A stretch of DNA of 64,000 nucleotides from an uncultured Prevotellaceae bacterium (GTDB lineage Bacteria; Bacteroidota; Bacteroidia; Bacteroidales; Bacteroidaceae), in contig ONLU01000009.1 of NCBI GenBank assembly GCA_900318795.1, positions 62,001 through 126,000 on the forward strand, in the 5' to 3' direction. Position numbers and translations under genes: made by a program. Positions 1-11,100 of this stretch are shown here, one piece after another; the first letter of the stretch is position 1; every line of letters starts with the position of its first letter. The notes beneath the pieces were generated by a model. That model saw only the letters and a list, made by a program, of their open reading frames with translations, was not told the DNA's origin and ran no database searches.

Positions 1-331
1 TTTTGCGATTCTCGCGCTTCTCGTGATGGTGATCTATAATCGTTTCGCCCGTTGCCGTTTGCGTGTGACGGGCGGTTTGCTGTTTTGAGCTCTGATTGCT
101 TTGAGTATTCTGACTATTCTGGGAACTCTGAGCATTCTGATTGCTCTGAGGCTGTGCGCGCTGGCTATACTGTTGACGCTTGCGTCCTACCTCGTCGCGG
201 AACTGCTGTTCCCGTTTGTCGGCAGCTTGCTGGACAGCTTTGTGGACTTGCTTGATTTTTCTGATGACAGTGCCTCCAACTAGCATTCCGATGAATACAA
301 GGAGAAAGAACACAAATAGCAATATTTCCAT
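1..331 (-). CDS. DUF4834-like small membrane protein, C-terminus outside window
   Basis: Read on the minus strand from an ATG at 331-329, this frame stays open for 110 codons and runs off the left edge, so it is partial. Residues 3-20 form one hydrophobic segment, followed by a basic stretch (IRKIKQVHKAVQQ) and a long Gln/Asn/Ser-rich linker leading to GETIIDHHHEK. The gene begins 27 nt downstream of pssA on the same strand, so it is probably the last gene of the psd-pssA transcript. A single N-terminal membrane helix plus polar tail next to pssA/psd is what I associate with the Bacteroidetes DUF4834 family. That name is inference, and no biochemical function is claimed. Confidence 0.6.
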   Translation of the reverse strand, partial: MEILLFVFFLLVFIGMLVGGTVIRKIKQVHKAVQQAADKREQQFRDEVGRKRQQYSQRAQPQSNQNAQSSQNSQNTQSNQSSKQQTARHTQTATGETIIDHHHEKRENRK

Positions 332-358
332 AATTTAGGCTTTTAGTAGTTTTGTTAG

Positions 359-1051
359 TTATTTCTTTTTCTGGGCATTTGCGAACAATGAGAGCATCAC
401 ATACCACGCGATGATGGCTGCCAGTCCGCTGATGCCGAGCAATATGAGCATCGGAATGCAGGTGACCAGGAAGATGTACTTGATTTCATTGCCCTTCCAT
501 CCCCAGGTTTTAAACTTCAGGGCAAACATTGGAATCTCGCTTACCAATAACCAAGAGCTGACTAACATTCCAATAAAGACGGCATAGTAGTATATGGGCG
601 ATGAGAGCAGCCAGTCTCCTGAGCCTGCAATCAAGGCTCCCCAGAACAATGCATTGGCAGGAGTGGGCAGTCCAATGAAGCCCATAGCCTGTCGCTCGTC
701 AAGATTGAATTTCGCCAGTCGCAGGGCTGAGAAAGCCGCCATGATAAAGGCAGCGTATGCCAAATAGTGCCAAGGCAGGTGTTGCACTCCTGTCTTGAGG
801 AAATCGAAGATGATTGCTGATGGAGCCAAGCCGAAGGTGATGTCGTCAGCCAGTGAGTCCAGTTCCTTGCCAATGGGTGAGCTGACCCCCAAAAGGCGTG
901 CCGACATGCCGTCGAAGAAATCGAATACCGCTCCGATAATGATGAATGTCAGGGCCGTATCCCATGCTCCACAAAGGGCCCAGTAAGTGGCAATACACCC
1001 TGATATCAGATTTAGGCAGGTGATGCTATTGGGAATGTGCTTCTTAATCAT
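359..1051 (-). CDS. pssA: CDP-diacylglycerol--serine O-phosphatidyltransferase
   Basis: Inner-membrane enzyme that joins CDP-diacylglycerol and L-serine to make phosphatidylserine, the precursor of phosphatidylethanolamine. The 230-residue product has the complete CDP-alcohol phosphotransferase signature: D44, D47, G48, A51, R52, G61, D65 and D69 (DFFDGMSAR, then GKELDSLAD). Several hydrophobic segments before and after fit a polytopic protein. It lies 27 nt downstream of psd on the same strand, so the two consecutive steps of phosphatidylethanolamine synthesis are encoded together. The starting MIKKHIPNSITCLNL is typical of the short Bacteroidetes PssA and no other start is needed. Confidence 0.95.
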   Translation of the reverse strand: MIKKHIPNSITCLNLISGCIATYWALCGAWDTALTFIIIGAVFDFFDGMSARLLGVSSPIGKELDSLADDITFGLAPSAIIFDFLKTGVQHLPWHYLAYAAFIMAAFSALRLAKFNLDERQAMGFIGLPTPANALFWGALIAGSGDWLLSSPIYYYAVFIGMLVSSWLLVSEIPMFALKFKTWGWKGNEIKYIFLVTCIPMLILLGISGLAAIIAWYVMLSLFANAQKKK

Positions 1052-1078
1052 TGAACTTTTGAACTTGGATTTTTAATG

Positions 1079-1786
1079 TTAAGCCAGTTTGGCGATAACC
1101 GTCTGATCACCCGTTGTGGGTTGCCCCATGGTGACGCAGGCCTTGGCTGTCAGTGGCAGATAGACGTCGACGCGTGAGCCCAATTTAATGAAACCCATGT
1201 GCTCGTCAATATAGCACTCTTCGCCCTCCTTGGCATAGGTGACAATACGCCGGGCCATGGCACCGGCAATCTGGCGTACAAGGACATCCTCACCGTCAGG
1301 TGTGGTAATCATGACATCGGCATGTTCGTTCTCTTCACTGGCCTTAGGAAGCCATGCCTTGTGGTAGTTGCCGTTCTGGTGGTGTACGAATTTGACCTTT
1401 CCGTCCACGGGAAACCAGTTGGCATGAACGTTTAACGGACTCATGAAGATGCTAATCATCAGACGCTTGTCGTGGAAATACTCGTTTTCCTCAGCCTCTT
1501 CCAACACTACAATCTTACCGTCGGCAGGTGCAACCACCAATTTGTCTGTGTCACCGTTGAAATAGCGGATAGGACAGCGGTAGAAATTCAGCATGGATAA
1601 CCATACGAAGACTCCGATACCACACGTTATAGGCATGACGAAATGACGTGCCAATGGGTGAATGGCTCCTAGAATATACCACATCAACAAATTGACTGCA
1701 AGAATGATAAGGCCGCCATACAGCAGTTCACTAGTGCCTTCACGGTGTATTCTTATTTTCTTTAATTTTTTGATTCTTTCTCCCAT
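1079..1786 (-). CDS. psd: Phosphatidylserine decarboxylase (short pyruvoyl type)
   Basis: Decarboxylates phosphatidylserine to phosphatidylethanolamine at the membrane. The frame could start at 1828, but that ATG lies inside the promoter -7 box (1818-1825). The ATG at 1786 ([17 protein letters not shown]) is therefore chosen, giving 235 residues. Two hydrophobic segments near the N-terminus anchor it. The self-cleavage site is the GS of [11 protein letters not shown] (about residues 203-204), where the serine becomes the pyruvoyl cofactor. It is first gene of the psd-pssA-DUF4834 transcript and divergent from dnaE. Length and motif match the short, soluble-core Psd family common in Bacteroidetes rather than the longer E. 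coli form. Confidence 0.93.
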   Translation of the reverse strand: MGERIKKLKKIRIHREGTSELLYGGLIILAVNLLMWYILGAIHPLARHFVMPITCGIGVFVWLSMLNFYRCPIRYFNGDTDKLVVAPADGKIVVLEEAEENEYFHDKRLMISIFMSPLNVHANWFPVDGKVKFVHHQNGNYHKAWLPKASEENEHADVMITTPDGEDVLVRQIAGAMARRIVTYAKEGEECYIDEHMGFIKLGSRVDVYLPLTAKACVTMGQPTTGDQTVIAKLA

Positions 1787-1817
1787 GGGAAGTTCAGATA
1801 TGTTGACTTTCAATGTG

Positions 1818-1847
1818 CAAAGGTACATAATTATTATGAATTACAAA
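1818..1847 (-). promoter_or_regulatory. Predicted promoter of psd-pssA
   Basis: On the minus strand there is TTTG at 1847-1844, an 18-nt spacer and TACCTTTG at 1825-1818, matching the Bacteroidetes TTTG/TAnnTTTG promoter form. It decides the psd start, because the upstream ATG at 1828 would overlap the -7 element. Confidence 0.65.
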
Positions 1848-1865
1848 TTAATATTTATGAAATTT

Positions 1866-1897
1866 TTTGGTAAATTCGCCTTTTCGTTGTAACTTTG
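1866..1897 (+). promoter_or_regulatory. Predicted promoter of dnaE
   Basis: TTTG at 1866-1869, 20-nt spacer, TAACTTTG at 1890-1897; the dnaE ATG follows at 1915. It is back to back with the psd promoter. It argues against the upstream in-frame start at 1867, which overlaps the -33 element. Confidence 0.7.
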
Positions 1898-1914
1898 AAC
1901 CTCAAAAAGCGAAA

Positions 1915-4900
1915 ATGGAAGATTTCATTCATCTACATGTACATACTTATTACTCCATTTTGGATGGTCAGTCAAGTATCAAACGGCTGGTAGACAAAGC
2001 CATCGGGAATGGCATGCGGGGTATGGCGATTACCGATCATGGCGACATGTTTGGTATCAAGGAATTTCATGACTATGTCGGAGGCATCAACAAGGGACGC
2101 AAGAAGGAGGGGCAGCCACCTTTTGTGCCCATTTTCGGTTGCGAAATGTATGTGTCGCGTCATGGTTCCAAGTCATTACGCCGCGGCAAGGAGGACCAGA
2201 GTGGCTACCACCTCATCGTGTTGGCCAAGAACTATAAAGGCTATAAGAACCTCATCAAGTTAGTAAGCCGTTCGTGGGTGGATGGCTATTACATGCGCCC
2301 CCGTACAGACCGTGAGGACCTGGAGCAGTTTCACGAAGGACTCATTGTCTGTTCGGCATGTATCGCCGGCGAGGTGCCCAAGAAGATTCTGAATGGTGAC
2401 ATTGCTGGTGCCCGCGAGGCTATCGAGTGGTATCACCGGGTGTTTGGCGACGACTACTATCTGGAACTTCAGCGTCATGAGGTGAAAGACCCGTCCATCC
2501 GTGCCAACCGTGAGACGTTCCCCTTGCAGCAGAAAGCTAACAAGGTACTCATTGAACTGGCTCACGAATACGGCATCAAGTTGGTATGCTCGAACGATGC
2601 CCACTTTGTGGATCAGGAGAACGCTGAGGCTCATGACCACCTGCTGTGCCTGTCGACGGGTAAGGACTTGGACGATCCCACCCGTATGCTCTATTCCAAG
2701 CAGGAGTGGTTCAAGACTCGTGAAGAGATGAACGAGGTGTTCAGCGATGTCCCGGAGGCTTTGTCTAACACCTGTGAGATTTTAGATAAGATAGAAATCT
2801 ATAGCATCGACCACGACCCCATCATGCCTTTCTTCCCCATCCCCGAGTCGTTCGGTACGGAAGAAGAGTGGCGTCGGAAGTTCACGGAGGAACAGCTGTT
2901 TCAGGAGTTTACCAGTGACGAGAATGGCGAGAACCAGCTCCCGCAAGAAGAGGGCGAGAAGAAAATCAAGAAACTGGGCGGCTATGACAAGTTGTATCGC
3001 ATCAAGTTCGAGGCTGACTATTTGGCAGAACTAGCCTATGCAGGTGCCAAGAAACGCTATGGCACCCCTATTCCCAAGGACGTTGAAGACCGCGTACGCT
3101 TTGAGCTGCACATCATGAAGACGATGGGCTTCCCGGGCTACTTCCTCATTGTGCAGGACTTTATCAACTCTGCCCGCGACGAACTGGGCGTGATGGTAGG
3201 ACCGGGACGTGGCTCTGCTGCAGGTTCTGTGGTGGCTTACTGCTTGGGCATCACTAAGATAGACCCTCTGAAGTACGATTTGCTGTTCGAGCGTTTCTTG
3301 AATCCTGACCGTATCTCGTTGCCCGATATTGATACCGACTTCGATGATGACGGGCGCGGCAAGGTGCTGAAATGGGTGGAAGATAAATATGGTCATGAGA
3401 ACTGTGCGCACATCATCACCTATGCCACCATGGCCACCAAGAACAGTCTGAAGGATGTAGCCCGTGTGGAGAAGGTGCCTATTGCTGTCAGCAATGCGCT
3501 GTGTAAGGCCATTCCAGACCGTCTGCCCGATGTGGACGGCAAGACACCAAAGATGAATCTGGTAAACGCTATCAAAGCAGTGCCCGAACTTCGCGATGCC
3601 GAAGCCTCTAACGACCCGGCTTTGCGCAACACCATCAAGTATGCCAAAATGCTGGAGGGTACAGTCCGTGGTACGGGTATTCATGCCTGTGGCTTCATCA
3701 TCTGCCGCGACCCTATCAGCGACTGGGTCCCTGTCTCTACGGCTGACGACCCGGACTTCAAGGACCAGAAGACCAACTGTACCCAGTATGACGGACACGT
3801 CATAGAGTCGACGGGACTCATCAAGATGGACTTCCTCGGACTGAAGACTCTGTCGGAGATGAAGGAAGCCTGTGCCGTCATCAAGCAGACGCGCGGCATA
3901 GACGTCGACCTCGACACTATACCCATTGACGACCCGAAGACTTACGAACTCTACCAGCAGGGACGTACCATTGGTACCTTCCAGTTTGAGTCGGCAGGTA
4001 TGCAGAAATACCTGCGCGAACTGAAGCCTACGGTTTTTGAGGATCTTATCGCCATGAATGCTCTCTATCGCCCGGGGCCTATGGGCTATATCCCCCAGTT
4101 TATCCGTCGTAAGCACGGCGAGGAACCTATCACCTATGATATTCCGGTCATGGAGAAATATCTGAAGGATACCTATGGCATTACCGTCTATCAGGAGCAG
4201 GTGATGTTGCTGTCACGTCTGCTGGCCGACTTCACCCGAGGCGAGAGCGACGCCCTGCGTAAGGCGATGGGTAAGAAGAAGAAAGACATTGTTGACGCCA
4301 TGAAGCCCAAGTTCATTGAGGGCGGTAAGAAGAACGGCCACGACCCCAAGGTGTTGGAGAAGATATGGAGTGACTGGGAGGCGTTTGCTTCCTATGCATT
4401 CAACAAGTCGCATGCTGCCTGCTATTCGTGGGTAGCCTTCCAGACAGCCTACCTCAAGGCCAATTATCCGGCTGAGTTCATGGCAGCTATCATGAGTCGT
4501 CGTCGCGACCAGATTACGGAAATCACCAAGTTGATGGATGAATGCAAGCAGATGGGCATAGCCACGCTGGGCCCTGATGTGAACGAGTCGTTCCAGAAGT
4601 TCGGTGTTAACAAGAAGGGAGAGATACGCTTTGGATTGGCAGCCATCAAGGGTATGGGCGACGGTGTGGCACAAGCCATCATTGATGAGCGCGAGAAGAA
4701 CGGTCTCTACAAGGATATCTTTGATTTCGTCCAGCGTGTCAACTTCAGCCAAGTCAATCGTAAGGCCTTCGAGTCGTTGGCTTTGAGCGGAGGATTTGAC
4801 AGTTTTGGCATCCGTCGTGAGGAGTTCTTTGCCCAGAATGCCAAGGGCGACACTTTTATTGACATCATCATGCGTTACGGCCAGACCTATCAGGTCGAAA

Positions 4901-5643
4901 AGCAACAGGCACAGAACTCGCTGTTCGGAGCTTTTGACGACTTGGAAATCCAGACGCCGGCACTACCCAAGACGGATGTCCGATGGAGTGACATCGAACG
5001 GTTGAACAAGGAGCGCGAACTGGTAGGCATCTATCTTTCTGCCCATCCGCTGGATCAGTTCAAGATAGTGTTGGACAACCTGTGCAACACCCGTTGTGAC
5101 GAATTGGCAGACGCTTCCAGCCTGACAGATCGCGAGGATGTCATCTTGGGGGGCATTGTCACCAACGTACGGACGGGATTTACAAAGAACGGGAAACCCT
5201 TTGGCATCGTGACGCTAGAGGACTATAACGGTTCTGGCGAACTGCCGCTCTTCGGTGAAGAGTGGGGCAAGCATTCGGGCATGTTCGCTATAGGGGCCTC
5301 TGTCTATGTGACAGGCAAGATCAAACCACGCTTTGCCTATAATGAAAATGGTCCCAAGGATTTGAAAATTTCTACTGTCGAATACTTGCAGGACATTAAG
5401 GCCAAAGCCGTGGAGCGTATCACCATCTCGCTGGCTACAGACCAGCTGAATGAAACGATGGTGGAGGAGTTGGGCGAGCTGATAGCCCAGAGTCCTGGCA
5501 AGACGGAGGTCTACTTCTTGCTGCACGACTCCACAGGCAAGCGTCATGTGTTGGTCCGTAGCGCTTCAGCCACCATCGATGTCAGGAACGAGTTGATACA
5601 TTATATAGAACAAACAGATGCTCTTGGCTATAAGATTAATTAG
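1915..5643 (+). CDS. dnaE: DNA polymerase III subunit alpha
   Basis: Catalytic subunit of the replicative DNA polymerase. The start at 1915 (MEDFIHLHVHTYYSILDG) lies 18 nt after the promoter -7 box and gives 1242 residues, normal for Bacteroidetes DnaE. The N-terminal PHP domain is visible from HLHVH. The C-family polymerase palm has GPGRGSAAGS and the acidic PDIDTDFDDDGR near residue 470. Downstream come the fingers (MGKKKKD, ASYAFNKSHAACYS) and a C-terminal OB-fold-like stretch (LGGIVTNVRTGFTKNGKPFG). The last segment resembles the domain that contacts partner replication proteins. It is transcribed alone or with trxA, which starts 79 nt downstream. Confidence 0.97.
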   Translation: MEDFIHLHVHTYYSILDGQSSIKRLVDKAIGNGMRGMAITDHGDMFGIKEFHDYVGGINKGRKKEGQPPFVPIFGCEMYVSRHGSKSLRRGKEDQSGYHLIVLAKNYKGYKNLIKLVSRSWVDGYYMRPRTDREDLEQFHEGLIVCSACIAGEVPKKILNGDIAGAREAIEWYHRVFGDDYYLELQRHEVKDPSIRANRETFPLQQKANKVLIELAHEYGIKLVCSNDAHFVDQENAEAHDHLLCLSTGKDLDDPTRMLYSKQEWFKTREEMNEVFSDVPEALSNTCEILDKIEIYSIDHDPIMPFFPIPESFGTEEEWRRKFTEEQLFQEFTSDENGENQLPQEEGEKKIKKLGGYDKLYRIKFEADYLAELAYAGAKKRYGTPIPKDVEDRVRFELHIMKTMGFPGYFLIVQDFINSARDELGVMVGPGRGSAAGSVVAYCLGITKIDPLKYDLLFERFLNPDRISLPDIDTDFDDDGRGKVLKWVEDKYGHENCAHIITYATMATKNSLKDVARVEKVPIAVSNALCKAIPDRLPDVDGKTPKMNLVNAIKAVPELRDAEASNDPALRNTIKYAKMLEGTVRGTGIHACGFIICRDPISDWVPVSTADDPDFKDQKTNCTQYDGHVIESTGLIKMDFLGLKTLSEMKEACAVIKQTRGIDVDLDTIPIDDPKTYELYQQGRTIGTFQFESAGMQKYLRELKPTVFEDLIAMNALYRPGPMGYIPQFIRRKHGEEPITYDIPVMEKYLKDTYGITVYQEQVMLLSRLLADFTRGESDALRKAMGKKKKDIVDAMKPKFIEGGKKNGHDPKVLEKIWSDWEAFASYAFNKSHAACYSWVAFQTAYLKANYPAEFMAAIMSRRRDQITEITKLMDECKQMGIATLGPDVNESFQKFGVNKKGEIRFGLAAIKGMGDGVAQAIIDEREKNGLYKDIFDFVQRVNFSQVNRKAFESLALSGGFDSFGIRREEFFAQNAKGDTFIDIIMRYGQTYQVEKQQAQNSLFGAFDDLEIQTPALPKTDVRWSDIERLNKERELVGIYLSAHPLDQFKIVLDNLCNTRCDELADASSLTDREDVILGGIVTNVRTGFTKNGKPFGIVTLEDYNGSGELPLFGEEWGKHSGMFAIGASVYVTGKIKPRFAYNENGPKDLKISTVEYLQDIKAKAVERITISLATDQLNETMVEELGELIAQSPGKTEVYFLLHDSTGKRHVLVRSASATIDVRNELIHYIEQTDALGYKIN

Positions 5644-5722
5644 TGGCACGGTATTTGCTGAGACACCAATGAAAGCGAAAATAAAAAATCAATAGTAATT
5701 CATCAATTCTTAAACAAAGATT

Positions 5723-6037
5723 ATGGAAGTAACAATCACAAACGAGAATTTCGAGAGTCTGAAAAATGGCAGTCAGCCGTTAGTAGTTGATTTTTGGGCA
5801 ACCTGGTGCGGTCCCTGCCGTATGGTCGCTCCCGTCATTTCCGAGCTGGCAGAGGCTTACGATGGCAAGATTACTGTTGGCAAGTGTGATGTCGAGGACA
5901 ACGAAGACCTGGCTCAGGAGTTTGGCATCCGTAACATTCCTACCATCCTGTTCTTCAAGGGCGGTCAGGTGGTTGACAAACTCGTAGGCGCTCAGCCTAA
6001 GGCTAAGCTCGAAGAGAAATTCCAGGCTCTGCTGTAA
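5723..6037 (+). CDS. trxA: Thioredoxin
   Basis: Small cytoplasmic thiol-disulfide reductase of 104 residues with the classical active site WATWCGPCR near residues 29-37 and the cis-proline loop IRNIPTILFF. There is no signal peptide, so it should work in the cytosol with thioredoxin reductase on ribonucleotide reductase, peroxiredoxins and similar partners. It follows dnaE on the same strand. A strong hairpin after it (6072-6102) ends transcription. No Shine-Dalgarno is visible; the leader is A-rich, as usual in this phylum. Confidence 0.96.
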   Translation: MEVTITNENFESLKNGSQPLVVDFWATWCGPCRMVAPVISELAEAYDGKITVGKCDVEDNEDLAQEFGIRNIPTILFFKGGQVVDKLVGAQPKAKLEEKFQALL

Positions 6038-6071
6038 GCATGGAATGCATAAAGGTTAAAAGCTAAAACGT

Positions 6072-6102
6072 GAACGGTCTCTTTTTCAGAAGGAGACCGT
6101 TC
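6072..6102. terminator. Bidirectional terminator between trxA and tsaE
   Basis: Perfect 10-bp stem GAACGGTCTC (6072-6081) with GAGACCGTTC (6093-6102) around an 11-nt loop containing TTTTT. It serves convergent trxA and tsaE; the tsaE stop codon (6086-6088) lies inside the loop. Confidence 0.7.
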
Positions 6103-6496
6103 TTGTTCCGTCTTCCTGCTCGACGATGCTGACCCGTACGGCATCCTCTGGCAGGATTTCTTCTATCAGCTCAGGCCACTCTATGAAACAGAGCGCTCCT
6201 GAGTAGAAGTAGTCCTCGTAGCCCATGTCGTAGACTTCTTCCAACTTCTTGATACGGTAGAAGTCGAAGTGGTAGATGGGCTGTTGGTTGGCTGTATATT
6301 CATTGATGATGGCGAAGGTAGGACTGGTGATGACGTCGTCAACGCCCAGCTCTTCGCAGATGGCCTTGACGAATGTCGTCTTGCCGGCACCCATCTTGCC
6401 GTAGAAAGCGAAGACGTGAGCTTCGCCCATCTGGTTGATAAACTCGCGAGCAGCCTCGCGGATGTGTTCTATGTCTTTAATCTTAATTGTAATCAT
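6086..6496 (-). CDS. tsaE: tRNA threonylcarbamoyladenosine biosynthesis ATPase TsaE
   Basis: ATPase of the TsaB-TsaD-TsaE complex that installs t6A37 on tRNAs reading ANN codons. The P-loop is [10 protein letters not shown] near residues 34-43; the motifs [11 protein letters not shown] and YHFDFYRI and the ending IEWPELI follow the family. The frame extends to a TTG at 6505, but the ATG at 6496 ([14 protein letters not shown]) is chosen because it begins just after the porX stop (6502). The product is 136 residues, close to the usual size. It is the last gene of the probable aroA-porW-porX-tsaE minus-strand operon. Confidence 0.93.
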   Translation of the reverse strand: MITIKIKDIEHIREAAREFINQMGEAHVFAFYGKMGAGKTTFVKAICEELGVDDVITSPTFAIINEYTANQQPIYHFDFYRIKKLEEVYDMGYEDYFYSGALCFIEWPELIEEILPEDAVRVSIVEQEDGTRTVSF

Positions 6497-6501
6497 AACG
6501 T

Positions 6502-8082
6502 TCAACGTTTTTTTCCTTTCAGTGATACAATGGGGATGATCATTTCCTCCATTGAGATACCTCCGTGCTGGAACGTGTTGCGATAGTACGACACGTAGTA
6601 GTTGTAATTGTTAGGGTAGGCGAAGAAACTGTCGCCTGTGGCAAACACATAGCTCGTCGACAGGTTGGGGGCGGGCAGGTGTGCCTTCTGGGGCTCTTTG
6701 ATGGCGAAGAGGTCCTTCGAGTCATAGCTTAAGTTCTTGCCCAGTTTGTAACGCAGGTTAGTATTGGTGTTACGGTCGCCTACAATCTTGACGGGCGTAT
6801 TGGTGCGTATGGAGCCATGGTCGGTGGTGATGATGACACGATAGTCGCTTTGTGCCAGTTCTCGGAACAGGTCGGCAATGACAGAATGACGGAACCACGA
6901 GAGGGTGATACTGCGATAGGCTGACTCGTTGTTGGCCAGTTCGCGTACCATCTTCGACTCGGTGCGGGCATGACTCAACATGTCGATGAAGTTGAACACC
7001 ACCACGTTCAGGTCGTTACGCTCCATTTGGGACAGTTGCTGCATGAAGCGCTCAGCCTCTGCCGAGGTGTTGATTTTGTGGTACGAGAAGGTATTTTTCC
7101 TGCGATAGCGATCCAACTGGGTCTGGATGAGCGGTTCTTCGTTCAGGTTCTTGCCCTCTTCTTCGTCTTCGTCGACCCACAGGTCGGGGAACATCTGGGC
7201 TATCTGTACAGGCATCAGTCCAGAGAAGATGGCGTTGCGGGCATACTGTGTGGCGGTAGGCAGAATGCTGCAATAGACATCCTCGTCTATCTCGAACAAA
7301 TCACCGATTTCCCGCTCCAGCATCTTCCACTGGTCGTAACGGAAATTGTCCAGTACCACCAGGAATACCTTCTGGCCATCGTTGAGCAGGGGAAATATCC
7401 TGTTCTTGAACAGTTCATTGGACATCATAGGGTGTTCGCTGCCTTTCTCTGACCTTTGGTCAGAGTGTGGCGTTGCATTCATCCAGTCCATGTAGTTCTT
7501 CTTGACGTACTTGGCAAAGCCCAGATTGGCTTCCTGCTTCTGCATGTCCAGCATCTCGGTCATCTGCGAGTCTGTGGCACTCAGTTCCAACTCCCAGCGT
7601 ACCAGTCGTTTGTAGACGTCTGTCCAGTCCTGCCACGTGCGACAGTCCATAATCTGCATGGCTATCTGCTGGAACTGCTGCTGGTAGCCCTGCTGAACGG
7701 TTTCCGTCACAATTTCGCGACGGTGTATGTTCTTTTTCAGCGTCAGCAGTATCTGATTGGGGTTCACGGGCTTGATCAGATAGTCGGCTATCTGTTGTCC
7801 GATGGCTTGGTTCATGATGTCCTCCTCCTCGCTCTTGGTCACCATTACCACTGGAGTCTGTGGTGTCAACTCCTTGATGTGTTGCAAGGTTTCCAGACCG
7901 CTGAGTCCTGGCATCATTTCATCCAGCAGCACCAGGTCGAAGGAACCTTTCCGGCATTCCTCGATGGCATCAGTACCGTTGGTCACAGTTACCACTTCAT
8001 AGCCTTTTTTCTCTAAGAACAACAGGTGGGCGCGGAGCAGTTCCATCTCGTCGTCAGCCCAAAGTAATCGTCCGTTCGTCAT
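6502..8082 (-). CDS. porX: PorX-type response regulator with PglZ/alkaline-phosphatase domain (T9SS regulator)
   Basis: 526 residues. Residues 1-120 are a CheY-like receiver with D10/D11, phospho-acceptor D54 in [11 protein letters not shown], and K83 in VTKSEEE. The C-terminal two thirds is a PglZ/alkaline-phosphatase fold with [11 protein letters not shown] (metal-binding D near 245), the nucleophile region SILPTATQY (about 272-280) and TTDHGSIRT. This architecture defines PorX, which with the histidine kinase PorY controls type IX secretion genes in Porphyromonas gingivalis and hydrolyses oligonucleotide-type substrates. The neighbouring PorW/SprE-type lipoprotein strengthens the T9SS link. 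No porY is visible here, which is usual because the pair is encoded separately. Confidence 0.93.
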   Translation of the reverse strand: MTNGRLLWADDEMELLRAHLLFLEKKGYEVVTVTNGTDAIEECRKGSFDLVLLDEMMPGLSGLETLQHIKELTPQTPVVMVTKSEEEDIMNQAIGQQIADYLIKPVNPNQILLTLKKNIHRREIVTETVQQGYQQQFQQIAMQIMDCRTWQDWTDVYKRLVRWELELSATDSQMTEMLDMQKQEANLGFAKYVKKNYMDWMNATPHSDQRSEKGSEHPMMSNELFKNRIFPLLNDGQKVFLVVLDNFRYDQWKMLEREIGDLFEIDEDVYCSILPTATQYARNAIFSGLMPVQIAQMFPDLWVDEDEEEGKNLNEEPLIQTQLDRYRRKNTFSYHKINTSAEAERFMQQLSQMERNDLNVVVFNFIDMLSHARTESKMVRELANNESAYRSITLSWFRHSVIADLFRELAQSDYRVIITTDHGSIRTNTPVKIVGDRNTNTNLRYKLGKNLSYDSKDLFAIKEPQKAHLPAPNLSTSYVFATGDSFFAYPNNYNYYVSYYRNTFQHGGISMEEMIIPIVSLKGKKR

Positions 8083-8118
8083 ATTCTGTTTTTGCCTTTT
8101 ATCTATTTTGTCATTCCT

Positions 8119-11100
8119 TCATCGCCAGAAGTCATCGTCAAACTCAATATAGCCGTTGTTCTGCTGTTGAGGTTGGTCGTTGAACAGGTCGTCGTCAGTG
8201 GTTGTCTGCTCTTCTGCGGAAGCCTCTTCAGGGTCTTCTTCTGTAGTGATGCTCTCCGGTTCGTTCAGCAGAGGTTGAGTCGATATCTTGACGGGTTCTA
8301 TCTTTTTCTCGAAGAAGACCTCGTAGTCACGATAACTGTAGGAGGTGCCCAGCAGACGCAGGTTCTGTTCGCTGACTATGAGGCTCCGGCAGTGTTCCAT
8401 GTATGGTGTCAGTGCTTTGCTGCCGTGCAGTTGCCGTGCATACTGACGGGCCTCGTCGTAGCTCAGGAATCCGCTGACGAGCATGCGTGCCAGTCCGTTG
8501 GGGTCTTGGTCGATGACGATGTCGAAGTTACGTACCAGGAAGTTCGAGAAGTTATACTTGGCCAGTTCGTAGAGCAACTGGTTCTGGTTTACGGAGTCAG
8601 GCTGGAAGGCCAGCAGGAACACGTAGTTGGTATTGCGCTCGAAGGTCAGCGTGTCCACCTGGGTGGAGTCGCCAGCCATCGATTCTGCCGCGCGTCGTGA
8701 CCAGACATCACCCATGTCGAACTTGCCACCATAGAGCTTGCGACCTTGTTGTATGCCACGCAGTATCATGCCTGCCATCTCGCTGACCTCGCTCTGCGGG
8801 TATTTTTCCACCACCTGTTGCATGCGCTCCGTACAGCCTTTGGCATCACCGTCGTTCAGCATACTCAGACCTTCGATAAACAGGAACTTCGGACGGTGCT
8901 GGCCCTGTGGGAAGCGGCTCTCCGACAGTTGGACGTTGTTCTGGACCTCCTGATAGCGGTCGGTCTTGAAGGCATCGTAGGTTGCGGCATACAGCGAGTC
9001 TTCTATGTGGATGCCGAAGCGTTGGTTCTCAGCAAAGTGGGGATCGGAGAGCAGGGCGGTCCACTGACTCTCGTTGTGGTTGGCCTGCAACATGGCCAGA
9101 CAGTGTTGTGCCTCCAGAGTATGTCCCTGTCGCGAGTACAGCAGAAACAGGTGATACCATGCCTCATCGTTGTGCTCGTAGTCGGGATAGTTAGTGGTCA
9201 GTCGCTTCAGCCAGCGTTCACTCAGCCTGAGGTTGTCCATCTTGTCCTTGAACATGATGCCTGCATGGAACAATCCTTCCTGGATAGCGGCATTGCTGGC
9301 AGCCAACTGATCGTCGGTGAAGGGTATCTGTGCCAGATAGTATTCCCGGTTGTGTGGGTCGAGAGCAGTAGAGTCGGCTTGGTCGACGGCAGTGGTGTCG
9401 GTTTCAAGGTCAGCTGTTGTGTGGGCGATAGAATCGCCTGCCATTGTGGCGTCTTGGCTTTCTTGGCTTTGGCTGTTCTCAGGCAACAGGTTCACTACCG
9501 TCTTGTTGACGCGTTGCCAGTCATCCACGTTCTGGCGCTTGCCCCATTGCTGTTCGAAGGAGCGCTTACCCTGACTGACGGCCTGTGGATTGTAGAAGTA
9601 CCACGCTCCGTTGCTTGCTGTGGCCGGCGTGGGCATGGTGGGAGTGGGGGCTTGCTGGCGGTTGCCTACGGCTGATTGCTGTTGCAGCGCCTGTTCCGTC
9701 TCAGCTTCCTCGCGGGCCCGTTGTTCTTCCTTCTCTTTCTTCTTCAGTTCCTCAATGATGCGGTCTATCACCTTCAGTCGCTCGGCTTCTGGCATCTTAG
9801 CCAGCCGTTGCAGCGAGTCCTGCAATTCTACGCTGCTGGTGTGGGGCACCAACTCGTCCAGTATCTTCGATCGCTCCGACAACTGTTGGTAGTCTTTACG
9901 GTCCTTGTCCAGCAGTCCGATGGCCTCACCGTAGCACCGCTGAGCATCGGCAAACTTCTCGCGTTCCCAGTACAGATTGCCCAGTGTCAGCAATAGCACG
10001 CCCTTTTCGATGCCACTACGGGTGGCCTTCTTGTTACCTTCCTCGTAGGCCTCGATGGCTTGTGCCGTATCGCGCTCGGCCAGCCAGATGTTGCCGATGG
10101 CATAGTACACCTGGTCCTGATAGTCTTTGTTGTTGTCCGATGCTGCCATGCGCTTCAGCCGCTTCACCATCTGACGGGCATTCTTGCTCCCTCGGGCCAT
10201 CACCTCCGTCTGGGCGATGCGGGCGTTGAACTCCAGCTCGTAAGGAGGATTCAGACGGACGGTATGCTTGAAAGCGTCGTAGGCTTCTGTCTTGCGTCCC
10301 AACAGCGCCTGCAACTGTCCATAGAGAAACCACTCACGGGCTTTCTGCTTGCGCCGCTTCTCGTGTCTGATAACTTTGCGCAGGTAGGGTAGGGCTTCCT
10401 CGTAGCGCTGGCTGTGTATGTAGTAGTCAGCATAGGTGTAGTCCCAGTCCTTGACGGCACGGAAGTGCATGGTGTCACGACGCTGTTTGTTGATGACGTC
10501 CTCGGCATCATACAGCCAGTCCAGTTCCGTATAGCTCTTGGCGAGCCAGGCCCTTGCCAGTCCGTTGATGGCGGGCTGGGTGTGATACAGACGTGACATG
10601 TAACTGAAGGTGGCAGCCGCCTCTTCGAATTCGCCCTTTTGAAACTGCGACTTGCCCAACAACAGCCAGGCTTTCCAGATGAAGGGGTTGTATTCGCGGC
10701 GGTTCAGCCACTCAATGTCCTTCTGCGTCTTTCGTCGGTTTTTATTCCATTGTGGGCGCGTCTTGATGCTGTGTTGCTTGATGGCTTTCTCTGACTTCTC
10801 AATGGCACGGTCGAAGTTGCCCTTGCCCAAGTCGCGGCTCTGCTTGTTGCCAACGGTGTATAGGGGGATCAGCTCCGTGTAGTTGTCCTTGTTGCCTTGT
10901 TCCTTCTCCAGACTGCCCTCGATGAACGCCTGCGAACCGTTGAAGTACGTGTTGTAGCGGGCGTTGAAGGCATGCCACCAGCGTGTCTTCGCTGTGTTGT
11001 TCTTCGTCGAGCATCCTGTCAGTGCCAGTAGCACTACCAGCGCGACAGTAGCCATACCCGACGGATGGCATCTTTCTTCCTTTCTCTTTTGCCCTTTTTC